A DNA stretch of 64,000 bases, taken from assembly GCF_014205875.1 (NCBI RefSeq), contig NZ_JACHEN010000001.1, positions 310,001-374,000 of the forward strand, read 5' to 3'. Both the position numbers and the translations under genes were made by a program. The notes beneath the pieces are model-generated. The model was given only the letters and a program-made list of their open reading frames with translations. It was not told the origin of the DNA and ran no database searches. Source of the DNA: Anaerosolibacter carboniphilus. Lineage in GTDB: Bacteria; Bacillota; Clostridia; Peptostreptococcales; Thermotaleaceae. Positions 15,987-25,649 of this stretch are shown in pieces (within the stretch, counting starts at the first letter, position 1; each line of letters starts with the position of its first letter).

Positions 15987-17369
15987 ATGGAATATGTAAA
16001 TCCATTGGGAGAAGAAAAAATATCAAAACTGTTGGTGAAATTTTCAGTGCCTGCGATTGTAGGTATGATGGTCAATGCTTTATATAATATTGTTGATAGA
16101 ATTTTTATTGGAAATAGCAGCGATTTAGGTTCATATGGGTTAGCAGGAATCACCATAGCTTTTCCAATTATGATTATACTTTTGGCAATTGGTATTTTGT
16201 TTGGTGTAGGGGGAGCAACTTTATTCTCCATACGGTTAGGTGAAAAACAGCAGGAACGCGCAGAAAACGTCATGGGTAATGCTTTTGTCCTATTGATTAT
16301 AGCGGGCTTTATATTCATGCTTCTAGGTCAGATTTTTTTAAAACCTATATTATCCTTGTTTGGAGCCAGTGAAGCTGTGCTGCCTTATTCCATGGAATAC
16401 ATGAGAGTGATTTTTTTTGGAGCGATTTTTCAGGTAGTGAGTATGGGTATGAATAATTTCATACGTGCCGATGGCAATCCTAAAATAGCAATGATGACCA
16501 TGTTTTTAGGTGCAGGTATAAATACCTTATTGGACCCACTGTTTATTTATGTTTTCAAAATGGGCATGGCTGGCGCAGCACTTGCTACTATTCTGGCTCA
16601 GGCGATTTCAGCTACATGGGTGGTAACATACTTCATAGGAAAACGCAGCAGAAATAAGCTCAGACTTAAACATATGAAACTAAAATTTGATATTGTAACT
16701 AAAATAACTTCTTTGGGACTTCCGGGATTTTCGATGCAGCTTGCCAACAGCCTCTTAAACATGATACTGAATAAGAGTTTACTTATTTATGGTGGAGATA
16801 TAGCTGTATCAGGAATGGGCGTAATAAACAGTATTCAGACGATGCTGCTAATGCCTATAACGGGTTTAAACCAGGGAGTTCAACCAATTATTAGTTTTAA
16901 TTATGGTGCTAGAAAATATAATAGAGTAAAAGCGGCAATAAAGCTTGCGATTATGGTGGCTACTGGGATTGTGTTGTGTGGTTATATCATTACAAGGCTG
17001 TTCCCAGAACAGATGATAGCAATGTTCAATCAAGAAACAGATTTATTGGAATTTGGGAGTTATGCGCTGATACACTGGTTTTTATGCTTGCCTGTTATCG
17101 GTTTTCAGATTATCTCCGCGAACTTTTTTCAAGCTATTGGCAGACCTAAATCCTCTATGTTTTTAATTCTTTCAAGACAGATAATACTTCTTATCCCGGC
17201 ATTAATCATATTTCCAAAATTCTGGGGTATTAATGGTCTGCTGCATGCGGCACCCTTTGCAGATTTCTTTTCAGCCTTATTAACTGGTGCATGGTTTTAT
17301 AATGGTATCAAAAGTCTGGAGAAATCAAGATTTGAGGATAGGTCCAATGCCTCTGACACGGTTATATAG
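15987..17369 (+). CDS. MATE family multidrug efflux transporter (MepA-like)
   Basis: 460 residues and 12 predicted helices, normal for MATE proteins. Typical segments are LVKFSVPAIVGMMVNALYNI and VDRIFIG in helix 1, LFGVGGATLFSIRLGEKQQE after helix 2, and the pseudo-repeat GLPGFSMQLANSL with QGVQPIISFNYGARKYNRVK in the second half. MATE pumps expel cationic drugs in exchange for sodium or protons. It shares a transcript with the MarR gene 8 bases upstream, which argues for the MepA branch. Confidence 0.92.
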   Translation: MEYVNPLGEEKISKLLVKFSVPAIVGMMVNALYNIVDRIFIGNSSDLGSYGLAGITIAFPIMIILLAIGILFGVGGATLFSIRLGEKQQERAENVMGNAFVLLIIAGFIFMLLGQIFLKPILSLFGASEAVLPYSMEYMRVIFFGAIFQVVSMGMNNFIRADGNPKIAMMTMFLGAGINTLLDPLFIYVFKMGMAGAALATILAQAISATWVVTYFIGKRSRNKLRLKHMKLKFDIVTKITSLGLPGFSMQLANSLLNMILNKSLLIYGGDIAVSGMGVINSIQTMLLMPITGLNQGVQPIISFNYGARKYNRVKAAIKLAIMVATGIVLCGYIITRLFPEQMIAMFNQETDLLEFGSYALIHWFLCLPVIGFQIISANFFQAIGRPKSSMFLILSRQIILLIPALIIFPKFWGINGLLHAAPFADFFSALLTGAWFYNGIKSLEKSRFEDRSNASDTVI

Positions 17370-17500
17370 ACTGGAATAAGGCTAAATTTTGTTTTCGAAA
17401 TAACAAGGCATAGAAAATAATGGAAATTAATTATGGATGGGTACAATTAAATTATGTATAATGAAATAAATTGATTTATCTAGGAATGGAGTAAATAACT

Positions 17501-18877
17501 ATGCAACTACTCGTTAAGGATAGAAAGTTTTATAAAGCCGCACTTCTTATCGCTTTGCCTATCGTAGCGCAGCAAATAATAAATATTGGAGTAAATCTTA
17601 TGGACACGGTTATGCTCGGTTCTTTTGGAGAGATTCAGCTTTCCGGTTCATCCCTTGCAAATCAATATTATTTTATTTTTGGCGTATTGTGTCTCGGAAT
17701 GGGAGGCGGAGCTGCGGTTATAACCGGTCAGTATTGGGGAGCAAAGGATACGGACTCTATAAATAAGACCCTGTCGCTTATACTGAAAATATGTACAATC
17801 ATTGCGGTTATTTTTTCAATCATTACTTTTTTATTTCCAAGAGAAATAATGTCATTTTACTCCAAGGATCAAGCAGTAATTGAGAGTGGGGCAAAGTACC
17901 TTAAAATAATGGCTTTTGTATTTTTATTTCATGGATTAAGTCTCACAACAGTGATCGTACTCCGGACTGTAGGAGTTGTTCGTCTAGCGCTTTATTCTTC
18001 ATGCGCCTCTTTTTTTATAAATGTGTTCTTTAACTGGGTGTTCATATTTGGAAAATTAGGTGCACCAAGACTGGAGATTGCTGGTGCTGCAATCGGAACT
18101 TTGCTAGCAAGAATCTGTGAGTTTTGTATCACCTTCGGATATTTGCTGTTTTTTGATAAACAAATAAGGTTTAGCCTCAAAAATCTGCTAGACAAAATAG
18201 ATATAGCTTTTGTGAAACAATTTGTACATATAGCTGTGCCGGTTATTATAAGTGATGCACTTTTAACCTTGGGAAACAATGCATTGGCTATGATCATGGG
18301 AAGAATGGGAGCAGAAATGGTAGCTGCAAATGCGATTACAACCGTTACTGTGCAGATAAGTACAGTGTTTATAATGGGTGTTTCAAGTGCCAGCTCCGTA
18401 ATGTCTGCCAATACGGTAGGCCGAGGTGAGTATGACAAAGCCCAGGCTCAGGGAGTTACCTTCCTCACGATAAGTGCAATCATAGGATTAGCGGGAGGAA
18501 TAATTATCGCTGTGATGAGGCCTATTGTCATAAACTTCTACAACATTACACCACAAACAAAGGAAATTGCGGATCAGCTTATGTTAATGGTGGCATTTAT
18601 TGTAGTATTTCAATCAATTCAGTCTATCATGACAAAAGGTGTACTTCGAGGAGGGGGAGATACAAAGTTTTTAATGGCTGCGGATGTATTATTTCTGTGG
18701 ATAGCTTCAATTCCCCTGGGCTACATGGCAGGTCTTGTCTGGGGATTACAGCCGTTTTGGGTTTACTTTTTTCTGAGAATAGATTTTATAATAAAGTCCA
18801 TATGGTGTGTTTACAGGCTTAAAAGCAGAAAGTGGATAAAGGTAGTAAAGGGAGTTGAGCCTGATATTTTAGGATAA
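17501..18877 (+). CDS. MATE family efflux transporter, second copy
   Basis: 458-residue MATE protein of a different branch from its neighbour. Landmarks are ALPIVAQQIINIGVNLMDTV, GGGAAVITGQYWGAKD and, in the C-terminal half, IAVPVIISDALLTLGNNALA. It has its own possible promoter (TATAAT at 17456-17461) in the 131-base gap, so it need not share the MarR control of the upstream pump. The start at 17501 has a GGAATGGAG sequence before it. Substrate unknown. Confidence 0.9.
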   Translation: MQLLVKDRKFYKAALLIALPIVAQQIINIGVNLMDTVMLGSFGEIQLSGSSLANQYYFIFGVLCLGMGGGAAVITGQYWGAKDTDSINKTLSLILKICTIIAVIFSIITFLFPREIMSFYSKDQAVIESGAKYLKIMAFVFLFHGLSLTTVIVLRTVGVVRLALYSSCASFFINVFFNWVFIFGKLGAPRLEIAGAAIGTLLARICEFCITFGYLLFFDKQIRFSLKNLLDKIDIAFVKQFVHIAVPVIISDALLTLGNNALAMIMGRMGAEMVAANAITTVTVQISTVFIMGVSSASSVMSANTVGRGEYDKAQAQGVTFLTISAIIGLAGGIIIAVMRPIVINFYNITPQTKEIADQLMLMVAFIVVFQSIQSIMTKGVLRGGGDTKFLMAADVLFLWIASIPLGYMAGLVWGLQPFWVYFFLRIDFIIKSIWCVYRLKSRKWIKVVKGVEPDILG

Positions 18878-18923
18878 TATAATTTAAAAGATACAGGAAA
18901 TGGATGACTTTTTTTTGAGTAAA

Positions 18924-18975
18924 AAACTGCAGCCACTTATGATACGGTTCACCATATCATAAGTGGCTGCGGTTT
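18924..18975 (+). repeat. Dispersed hairpin repeat, copy 5 (nearly intact)
   Basis: The longest copy of the family: left arm AAACTGCAGCCACTTATGATA (18924-18944), loop CGGTTCACCA, right arm TATCATAAGTGGCTGCGGTTT (18955-18975). The 21-bp stem has a single G-U type mismatch. Confidence 0.85.
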
Positions 18976-19126
18976 AAGTGTAACAAAGCTATTCATGAAC
19001 TTTGATAAAATAACAATGGAAAAGAGCTGTATTTTAGAATGATAGATTAGAATACTAAAATAAACGAACCAACGATGTGTAAATATGAAAGTATTACTAA
19101 ATATATCAATCTTTTCTTTTTTCTTG

Positions 19127-19148
19127 GGGAACAGGCATGTCTGTTCCC
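19127..19148 (+). repeat. Short palindrome of the CCCTACG type
   Basis: GGGAACAG, loop GCATGT, CTGTTCCC, followed by TACG. Its form is that of the palindromes clustered at 45.7-46.0 kb. Confidence 0.5.
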
Positions 19149-19160
19149 TACGTTTATATA

Positions 19161-19190
19161 AAGACTTGGAGGGATCCAAGTCTTTTTTTT
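19161..19190 (+). terminator. Rho-independent terminator
   Basis: AAGACTTGGA, loop GGGA, TCCAAGTCTT followed by TTTTTT. It isolates the following TetR unit from the MATE gene. The gap 18878-19378 otherwise holds the two repeats and the operator. Confidence 0.85.
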
Positions 19191-19227
19191 AATATGGCAT
19201 TCAAATAAAAAATATAATAACAATGTT

Positions 19228-19279
19228 ATTGACCATGATGGTTAATGATGATATTATGTTATTAACCATCGTGGTCAAT
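19228..19279 (+). promoter_or_regulatory. TetR-type operator pair
   Basis: Inverted repeat with 18 of 19 positions matching: ATTGACCATGATGGTTAAT (19228-19246) and ATTAACCATCGTGGTCAAT (19261-19279), 14-base spacer. A further half-site TGATTGACCAT lies at 19290-19301. Each arm also has internal TTGACCA/TGGTTAA symmetry, so two dimer sites are likely. It stands 100 bases before the TetR start. Confidence 0.75.
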
Positions 19280-19378
19280 TTATTTAATTATGATTGACCA
19301 TATGAATTAATTTTTCTGTGATATTGTTAACTGGCTTGGATAACAATACTATCATAATGTTGATGAAATAGAAAGAAG

Positions 19379-20005
19379 GTGGACCCAATATTTTCAAAAT
19401 TCTTAAATCTAGACAAAGAAAAACAACAGCGTGTTTTAAATGCTGCTCTAAAGGAATTTGCCCGTAAGGGTTACGATGATGCTTCTACCATTGAAATCGC
19501 CAAAGAAGCAGGCATCTCTAAAGGTCTTTTGTTTCACTATTTCAATACGAAGAAAGATCTTTTCCTATTTCTCTATGACTACAGCATGAAGATTATCAAA
19601 ACAGAGTATTTTGATATGGTCAACACAAAGGATAAGGATATTTTTGTGAGACTGCGCCAAGTATATCTCCTTAAGATAGAGCTAATTCACAAACACCCAT
19701 GGTTATTCCAGTTTAGTGCGGTTTCTACAGATTCAAAAGAAGTGAAAAAGGAATTGGAAAGTAGAAAACTGGAAATGGAATCTATAGGGTATGGGAAGAT
19801 GTTTGAAGACATTGATGAATCGAAATTCAAGGAGGGAGTTGATGTTGAAAAGGCGAAAAATATTATCTTCTGGGCAATTGGAGGATATGCGAATAAGATC
19901 ATAGAGGAAGCAAAGGTATCAGAGCTAGAAGAGCCTGACTACGATAAAATACTAGAGGAATTCGATGCTTATTTGGACATTCTCAAAGTATGGGCCTATA
20001 ATTAG
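19379..20005 (+). CDS. TetR family regulator of the ABC exporter
   Basis: 208-residue TetR protein. The DNA-binding domain at about 12-58 has RVLNAALKEFARKGYDDAST then EIAKEAGISKGLLFHYFNTK. The rest is a helical ligand domain. The start is GTG at 19379, which sits directly on the AGAAGG ribosome site; no other start is available because of an in-frame stop at 19364. The N-terminal sequence DPIFSKFLNLDKEK fits relatives that begin at this point. The gene precedes an ABC exporter by 98 bases and has a double palindrome upstream, so control of itself and the exporter is likely. Confidence 0.88.
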   Translation: MDPIFSKFLNLDKEKQQRVLNAALKEFARKGYDDASTIEIAKEAGISKGLLFHYFNTKKDLFLFLYDYSMKIIKTEYFDMVNTKDKDIFVRLRQVYLLKIELIHKHPWLFQFSAVSTDSKEVKKELESRKLEMESIGYGKMFEDIDESKFKEGVDVEKAKNIIFWAIGGYANKIIEEAKVSELEEPDYDKILEEFDAYLDILKVWAYN

Positions 20006-20103
20006 CAAGAATCCTAAGCTTGTTTTCATTCAAGGTAACTTTATAGTGCACATTGATCAATATCATCTAACTTTAAAATATATAATATATGGAGGTGTTT
20101 CCT

Positions 20104-21027
20104 GTGAATATTATTGAAATCAATAAACTTACCAAGGCCTATGGTAAACATCAAGCTCTTCGAGGTGTGGATCTTATCGTAAAAGAAGGAGAGGTGATGG
20201 GATTTTTAGGACCAAATGGGGCAGGAAAATCTACAACGATACGGATTCTACTCGGATTAATACGAAAGAGTGGAGGAGGAGTCCGTGTTTTTGGGGGGGA
20301 CCCCTGGAATGACGCAGCTGAGATTCACCGCCGAATAGCCTATGTCCCTGGGGATGTGACATTATGGCCAAATCTGACGGGGGGAGAAGTTATTGATCTG
20401 CTAGGCAGAATGCGAGGCGGATTTGATATGGAAAATCGCAATAAGCTACTGCAACGTTTTGAGCTAGATCCTAGAAAAAAATGTCGTGCCTATTCCAAGG
20501 GAAACCGTCAGAAGGTGGCCCTGGTTTCGGCTTTTTCATCCAATGCTGATTTGTTTATTTTTGACGAACCAACCACAGGATTAGACCCTTTGATGGCGGC
20601 AGTTTTCCAACAATGTGTAGGAGAACTAAAGAAAGCTGGAAAGACCGTCCTGCTGTCTAGCCATATTTTAGCCGAGGTAGAGGCAGTGTGTGACAAAGTG
20701 AGTATCATTCGGAATGGTGAGATTATTGAGTCTGGAACCCTTACAGAATTACGCCACTTTACACGAACATTGGTAGCGGTGGAAACTAGCAAGCCAATTG
20801 CAGGTCTTGAGGGAATGACAGGTATTCACAACTTGAGTGTAGAGGGGACGAAGGCAAATTTTCAGGTGGATGCTGGGGAGCTGGACCGTATTATGCAGCA
20901 TGTAACTTCATTTGGACTGCGTTCTTTGACTAGCACACCCCCGACCCTAGAAGAACTGTTCATGAGTCATTACAGTAATGATTCGGCCAATGGAAAAGCA
21001 AATAAAGCTGGAGGTGGAAAGCGATGA
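20104..21027 (+). CDS. ABC exporter ATP-binding protein (antibiotic-exporter type)
   Basis: 307-residue ATPase: Walker [10 protein letters not shown] (36-44), Q-loop region [14 protein letters not shown], signature YSKGNRQK in place of LSGGQ, and Walker [14 protein letters not shown]. The C-terminal 80 residues are the extra domain common in antibiotic and lipid exporters. The frame is open from 20089, but GGAGGTG inside those codons is the ribosome site, so the start is GTG 20104. The stop overlaps the permease start (ATGA). With the permease it forms a two-gene exporter of the type annotated as tetronasin or polyketide-antibiotic exporters. Confidence 0.9.
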   Translation: MNIIEINKLTKAYGKHQALRGVDLIVKEGEVMGFLGPNGAGKSTTIRILLGLIRKSGGGVRVFGGDPWNDAAEIHRRIAYVPGDVTLWPNLTGGEVIDLLGRMRGGFDMENRNKLLQRFELDPRKKCRAYSKGNRQKVALVSAFSSNADLFIFDEPTTGLDPLMAAVFQQCVGELKKAGKTVLLSSHILAEVEAVCDKVSIIRNGEIIESGTLTELRHFTRTLVAVETSKPIAGLEGMTGIHNLSVEGTKANFQVDAGELDRIMQHVTSFGLRSLTSTPPTLEELFMSHYSNDSANGKANKAGGGKR

Positions 21028-22622
21028 AGAAAGATCTGATCGGAACGGGTGGGCTGATTCGTCTTATTCTGCGTCGTGATCGAATTTTGCTATTGTTATG
21101 GATGCTGGTTGCCTTAAGCATCATACTGGGAGGGGCTGCCACTATTGAAAATGTCTATCCTACTGTGGAGGCAAGGCAAGAGCGCTTTGATCAGATCATG
21201 AATATCCCAATGTTTATGCTTTTCCAAAGTAAAGCTTTTGATATAAGTCCAGGTGCTTTAGCTACCCAGCAAGCTTTTGGGGGTACTACAATTTTAGCAG
21301 CTTTGGGCGGTGCTTTGTTTTTGGTACGTAATACCCGTAAGGAAGAGCAGACGGGACGCCGCGAGTTGATTGGTTCCACCGTGGTAGGGCGACATGCCCC
21401 CCTTGCTGCTGCCCTAACTGTTGTACTGGGGGCTGGAGCCATCCTTGCCGTAGTTTCAAGCATTGGATTGATAGGTATTGGTTTCCCCATGGCTGGGTCC
21501 CTAGCGCTTGGGTTAGTAGTAGGGTCAGCGGTCTGGATTGCAGCTGCAATGGCTGCTGTGGCTGCCCAGCTGACAGAGAACTCTGGCGTGGCGAGTGTGA
21601 GTGTTATTGTACTTTTTTATGGTTTTCACTTCGTACGTGGTATCAGTGACATGGGAGGAGAGTCTCTTGCTTGGTTGGGATGGCTTGTTCCCAATGGATG
21701 GCTTGAGCGTGTGCGCCCCTTCGCCGGTGAGCGTTGGTGGATATTTGGATTAATTGCAGTTTTGGTAATTCTGCTGCTAAGGCTTGCCTTTAGGCTGGCA
21801 GGGAGACGGGACTTAGGTGCAGGATTGATACCTGCCAGAAATGGCCCCGCCACTGCCCCAGCAGGGTTACGAAATCCCATTGGGTTGGCATGGAGGTTGC
21901 AGCGACGGATGCTGTTTTTCTGGATTGGGTTAATTACAATTATTGCCCTTCCCTCCGGCTTTGTCGGTCCAAGTGCTATGAAGGAGTACGCCCAAAGCCA
22001 GTGGCTGCAGGAGTATGCTGCTGCCATAAATGTTGCGAATCCAGCGGATGCCTTTTTCACTTATTTGGTCTTTGTCATGGTTTTTCCTATCGCCATGTAT
22101 GCGATCATGGCCACCCTGCGTATGCGATCAGATGAGGCAGAGGGTACAGCGGAGATGATTCTGACAACATCAGCGAACCGTGGTCAATGGGCTGCCAGTC
22201 ACTTGGCATTTGGAATTGGAGCACCAGTGATTCTTCTAGTAATCTTGGGCTTCGGATTCGGGCTAGGCAACGGCGTCCAAAGCGGCGATCTCAGTGGGGA
22301 TATTGCACGGATGTTAAAGCTTACAACCTCTTTGGTACCTGCCGTATGGGTGATCGTGGGAATTACCATGGCAGCCTTTGGACTATTAGGACGCGGCAGC
22401 AACATTATTGGGTGGACCGCCCTTGCTGTGGGCATCATAACTGAGATCATTGTAAAGATGAAGTTACTGCCAGAATGGATGTTCTTAGTGTTATCACCAT
22501 TCGCCCATGTAAATCCCTACTTTCGGCCAAGTGCCATGACTTTTGTAGGGCTCACCCTATTGGCAGCTGCTCTAGTAATTTTAGGATTCTATGGACTAAA
22601 GCGACGCGATCTGACCAATTAG
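21024..22622 (+). CDS. ABC exporter permease (polyketide-antibiotic exporter type)
   Basis: 532-residue membrane protein with about 12 helices in two six-helix halves, joined by a cytosolic stretch near 275-300. Conserved features include [20 protein letters not shown] then [11 protein letters not shown] and, in the second half, [20 protein letters not shown]; both are hallmarks of the tetronasin-type exporter permease. It starts within the stop of the ATPase gene. The coding sequence is visibly richer in G and C than its neighbours (many GCC, GGC, GTG codons), as if acquired from a higher-GC donor; this is by eye, not computed. Confidence 0.9.
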   Translation: MKKDLIGTGGLIRLILRRDRILLLLWMLVALSIILGGAATIENVYPTVEARQERFDQIMNIPMFMLFQSKAFDISPGALATQQAFGGTTILAALGGALFLVRNTRKEEQTGRRELIGSTVVGRHAPLAAALTVVLGAGAILAVVSSIGLIGIGFPMAGSLALGLVVGSAVWIAAAMAAVAAQLTENSGVASVSVIVLFYGFHFVRGISDMGGESLAWLGWLVPNGWLERVRPFAGERWWIFGLIAVLVILLLRLAFRLAGRRDLGAGLIPARNGPATAPAGLRNPIGLAWRLQRRMLFFWIGLITIIALPSGFVGPSAMKEYAQSQWLQEYAAAINVANPADAFFTYLVFVMVFPIAMYAIMATLRMRSDEAEGTAEMILTTSANRGQWAASHLAFGIGAPVILLVILGFGFGLGNGVQSGDLSGDIARMLKLTTSLVPAVWVIVGITMAAFGLLGRGSNIIGWTALAVGIITEIIVKMKLLPEWMFLVLSPFAHVNPYFRPSAMTFVGLTLLAAALVILGFYGLKRRDLTN

Positions 22623-22628
22623 TATATG

Positions 22629-22684
22629 AAAGGGGCTGTCTCAAAATGATTAAATAAATCATTGAAAAAGGCAGCTCCTTTCTT
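22629..22684 (+). terminator. Probable terminator of the ABC exporter operon
   Basis: AAAGGGGCTGTCTC pairs imperfectly with GGCAGCTCCTTT around an inner AATGATT/AATCATT pair. It lies 7 bases after the permease stop. The weak T-run lowers confidence. Confidence 0.55.
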
Positions 22685-22703
22685 ATGGAAATAAGAAAAA
22701 TAA

Positions 22704-22811
22704 CTTGTGTTTTTTACCATCATTATGAGTGTAACTTTTATGGTGATTGGCATTATCCCGGCATTGTTCTTGACCAATAAGCTGAGAAAAGGGGCTGACA
22801 ACAAAGTATAA
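22704..22811 (+). pseudogene. C-terminal fragment of an MFS drug transporter
   Basis: 35 codons reading FFTIIMSVTFMVIGIIPALF, then LTNKLRKGAD and a stop. This is the form of the last helix and tail of 14-helix EmrB/QacA-type transporters. An in-frame stop at 22701 closes the 5' side and no start or ribosome site is present. It is probably what remains of a pump gene. The rest of the gap 22812-23204 holds a hairpin and a repeat copy. Confidence 0.5.
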
Positions 22812-22962
22812 CGTTAACTGGTGACGTAGAGGAATAAAATGTTACAAGAAATCCATACCATGGCATTAACTATGTTGAAATAATCTACCAATACATTTAT
22901 AAAGAAGACATCTAGTACTATATTCAGGATACATCCGGTAATTGTTAATTGCATAAGCGTCA

Positions 22963-23009
22963 ACAAAAAACAATCAGCATAATAAAGTAATATACTGATT
23001 GATTTTTGT
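22963..23009 (+). terminator. Hairpin, probable terminator
   Basis: ACAAAAAACAATCAG and CTGATTGATTTTTGT form a 15-bp stem with one mismatch around a 17-base loop. It lies downstream of the MFS fragment and may be its original terminator. Confidence 0.5.
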
Positions 23010-23046
23010 TATATAATAAGTTGAGATGGTCTACGTTATAACCGTT

Positions 23047-23080
23047 AAGGTGACCTGTACCGTAAGTGACTGCTGTTTTC
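23047..23080 (+). repeat. Dispersed hairpin repeat, copy 6 (right half)
   Basis: AAGGTGACCTGTACCGTAAG then TGACTGCTGTTTTC follows the family consensus. Confidence 0.55.
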
Positions 23081-23204
23081 TTTGAAATGAGTAATTATAA
23101 TATATACGCAGCAATGGGCAGGAATGAAAAAATGGAGATAAGCTATAAATTGGTTTCAATTGACGGTTCAATATAAAATATTTTAAAGATGAGGGGACTT
23201 CGAA

Positions 23205-24347
23205 ATGGAAAATGAGCATTTAATTAGGCAAGCCATTAAAGATCGTCGTTATCTTCACCAACATCCAGAACTATCAGGGGAAGAATATGAAACGAGTAGA
23301 TTTATTCGTAATCGACTCGAAGCGTTAAATATTGAAGTCCTAGACTATCAGCCACCTAGTGTAGTTGGTTTTGTCAAAGGAACAAAAGGAAGCAAGACCA
23401 TTGCTTTGCGAGCGGATATCGATGCATTGCCAATTACTGAAGAAGGGGATAAGCCTTATATTTCGAAAAATCTTGGTGTGGCACACCTGTGTGGACATGA
23501 TGGTCATATAGCGATTTTGTTAGCTGTATCGGAATGGATATCGAAAAATGCGCAGGATATTGAGCCTAATATTGTCCTTATCTTTCAATCAGCTGAAGAA
23601 ATTTCACCGAGCGGAGCAGATATACTTGTGAAACAAGGTGTTTTAGAGAATGTTGATGCAATTTTTGGCATCCACTTATGGCAAGGAATGGACAAGGGAA
23701 AAATTGGTTTAAGGCCAGGGCCAATGATGGCATCGGTGGATGATTTTGAAATAACAATTCAAGGGTATGGAGGACATGGATCAATGCCACATGAAACAGT
23801 CGATCCAATCTATGTGGCTACACATGTTATCCAATCTTTACAGAGTATAATCAGCCGGAAATTGAATCCAATGGACCCTAGTGTTATTTCAGTTGGAAAA
23901 ATTGAATCAGGTACAACTTATAATATTATTCCTGACTCGGCAAGGATAATTGGTACGATCAGGACATTATCACCAGAAGCAGTTCATACGATTCAAAGCC
24001 AAATGGTTCAACTAACAGAAGGAATTTGCAATGCATTCGGAGCCAAAGGTAAAGTGGATTTTATCATAGGAACGCCTCCGCTAGTCAATGACCCTAGAGA
24101 ATCCCAATTTATTGAATGCATTATTCGAAGAACGTTTGGCAATGAAGTATTTGAACTAGTCAATCCTATAATGGGATCAGAAGATTTTTCATATTATTTA
24201 CAAGAGAAACCTGGGGCGTTTATCTATGTAGGTATGAAGGGAGAGGCAAGCACGTATCCCCATCATCATCCTAAATTTGATATTGATGAAGACGTCCTAC
24301 AAGAAGCAATCCGACTATTTATTGAAATTGTTAAAAACTATAAGTAA
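23205..24347 (+). CDS. M20 family amidohydrolase (amino-acid N-deacylase type)
   Basis: 380-residue metallohydrolase of the M20D group (hippurate hydrolase, N-acyl-amino-acid or N-acetyl-diaminopimelate deacylase). Metal-binding and catalytic motifs are visible: RADIDALPI, HLCGHDGH with Cys and His ligands, FQSAEEISPSGA with the catalytic Glu pair, GIHLW, the lid domain GGHGSMPH, and the C-terminal YPHHHPKFDIDED. The gene is followed by its own terminator. The convergent AraC gene is its nearest neighbour. Cytosolic; substrate not determinable. Confidence 0.9.
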   Translation: MENEHLIRQAIKDRRYLHQHPELSGEEYETSRFIRNRLEALNIEVLDYQPPSVVGFVKGTKGSKTIALRADIDALPITEEGDKPYISKNLGVAHLCGHDGHIAILLAVSEWISKNAQDIEPNIVLIFQSAEEISPSGADILVKQGVLENVDAIFGIHLWQGMDKGKIGLRPGPMMASVDDFEITIQGYGGHGSMPHETVDPIYVATHVIQSLQSIISRKLNPMDPSVISVGKIESGTTYNIIPDSARIIGTIRTLSPEAVHTIQSQMVQLTEGICNAFGAKGKVDFIIGTPPLVNDPRESQFIECIIRRTFGNEVFELVNPIMGSEDFSYYLQEKPGAFIYVGMKGEASTYPHHHPKFDIDEDVLQEAIRLFIEIVKNYK

Positions 24348-24362
24348 TAGATGGAGATTTTT

Positions 24363-24401
24363 GGGGTCAGAAGGGATAGCTCTTTTGACTCTTTTTTTAT
24401 A
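24363..24401 (+). terminator. Terminator after the M20 gene
   Basis: GGGGTCAGAAG folds back on CTCTTTTGACTC around a 6-8 base loop, followed by TTTTTTT. Confidence 0.65.
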
Positions 24402-24457
24402 GACTCTGTTAAAGTGAGATGTCTATAAGCAAAAGTTGGCATAGCGGTACAATGAAA

Positions 24458-25393
24458 TTAATCGATACATTTAGTCAATGTGATGCAGTAATTTTGGAAT
24501 TCTTTTGGCGTATAATTTGTATGTTTTCTAAACTTCTCAATATAGTAGCTTACACTGCCAAAGCCAACTTCATCAGCAATTTCACTAATCGTTAGATCAC
24601 TCTTTCTCAATAGCAGTATGCTCTGATTGATACGATAAGAAATAATATATTCAAATGGTGTTAATTTGGTCATTTGTTTGAAGAACCTACAGCATTCTGA
24701 TCGACTGACATTTGCAGCTTTTGCCACATCTTCTAATGTAATCTTTTGTTTATAATTCTGATGAATAAAAGATAACATGTTCTTTATTCGTTGATCTTCG
24801 GTAAACGTATTTCCATGGACCTCATTGATATAATCAGGAGTATTGGTAATTACTGAGTGCCACACCCTTAATAATATGGAATACATATTCAGTTCAAATC
24901 CAAACTCGTGTCTTGTATAAATTTCAAATAGGTTACTTAAATCATTTAAAATTTCTTTTTGCCAGGGAATGAAAGTGTTCAGCGTAATTGCTGCATTTGA
25001 TCTTGATTTTAGAAAAGGTTCCAAATATTTTTGGCAGATAATGCTTCCATGAGAACCAGCAAGGAAACTAGGGTTTATATCAAAGCATATATACTCACTA
25101 TCTTCAGCGTTGTAAGTTCTTGCGGAATGAAGACAACTGGAATTAATAAAAATGCCATTGTTTTCTTCAACATAATATATGGATTGATTCACGCTAAAAC
25201 TTACACAGCCTCTTAATACAAGAACAAATTGTATTTCATCATGCCAATGCAAAGGAACATATCCATATACATTTTTACTTAACAAGGTTTTATATACGCC
25301 TATGGGAAATGATGGATTTCCATGCATTGTTATTTCTTGTAAATCATTTGTAATCTGAATATCAAATACCTGCAATGGATTCTCCTCCTTCAA
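24458..25393 (-). CDS. AraC family transcriptional regulator
   Basis: 311-residue regulator. The N-terminal cupin domain (about 20-160) contains PLHWHDEIQFVLVLRGCVSF, a small-ligand pocket. The C-terminal double helix-turn-helix (about 205-305) has ITLEDVAKAANVSRSECCRF and SEIADEVGFGSVSYYIEKFR, then KHTNYTPKEF, a textbook AraC end. It is divergent from the DpaL-YgeY genes (256 bases between starts) and convergent with the M20 amidohydrolase, so it most likely activates one of these in response to an amino acid or derivative. Confidence 0.9.
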   Translation of the reverse strand: MKEENPLQVFDIQITNDLQEITMHGNPSFPIGVYKTLLSKNVYGYVPLHWHDEIQFVLVLRGCVSFSVNQSIYYVEENNGIFINSSCLHSARTYNAEDSEYICFDINPSFLAGSHGSIICQKYLEPFLKSRSNAAITLNTFIPWQKEILNDLSNLFEIYTRHEFGFELNMYSILLRVWHSVITNTPDYINEVHGNTFTEDQRIKNMLSFIHQNYKQKITLEDVAKAANVSRSECCRFFKQMTKLTPFEYIISYRINQSILLLRKSDLTISEIADEVGFGSVSYYIEKFRKHTNYTPKEFQNYCITLTKCID

Positions 25394-25649
25394 AGCAATA
25401 TCACGATATTATTTGCTAATAAATTGATAGAAAACGAATCTAAATCACTCTATAATAATAACATAATTATATGTCGCGACAAATATTTGTTAGAAAGTTA
25501 TTCGAATAACATAATTTATAAATGGGCCTTTTCTAAAAAATTATCCTGCCAGATGCTGGGTGGGAGTGTCAAGATTGTCTAAGGAGGTAGGGGTGGGAAT
25601 AGAGATTATTACAATTTTAAAATAAAGTATTGATTAAGAGGTGATGGAT

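Noticed and set aside
15805-16318. Minus-strand frames across the MarR-MATE junction
   Set aside because: They are antisense to two well-supported genes and have no start signals.
21890-22444. Alternative plus-strand frames within the ABC permease
   Set aside because: They overlap a convincing permease, have no ribosome sites and owe their length to the higher GC content.
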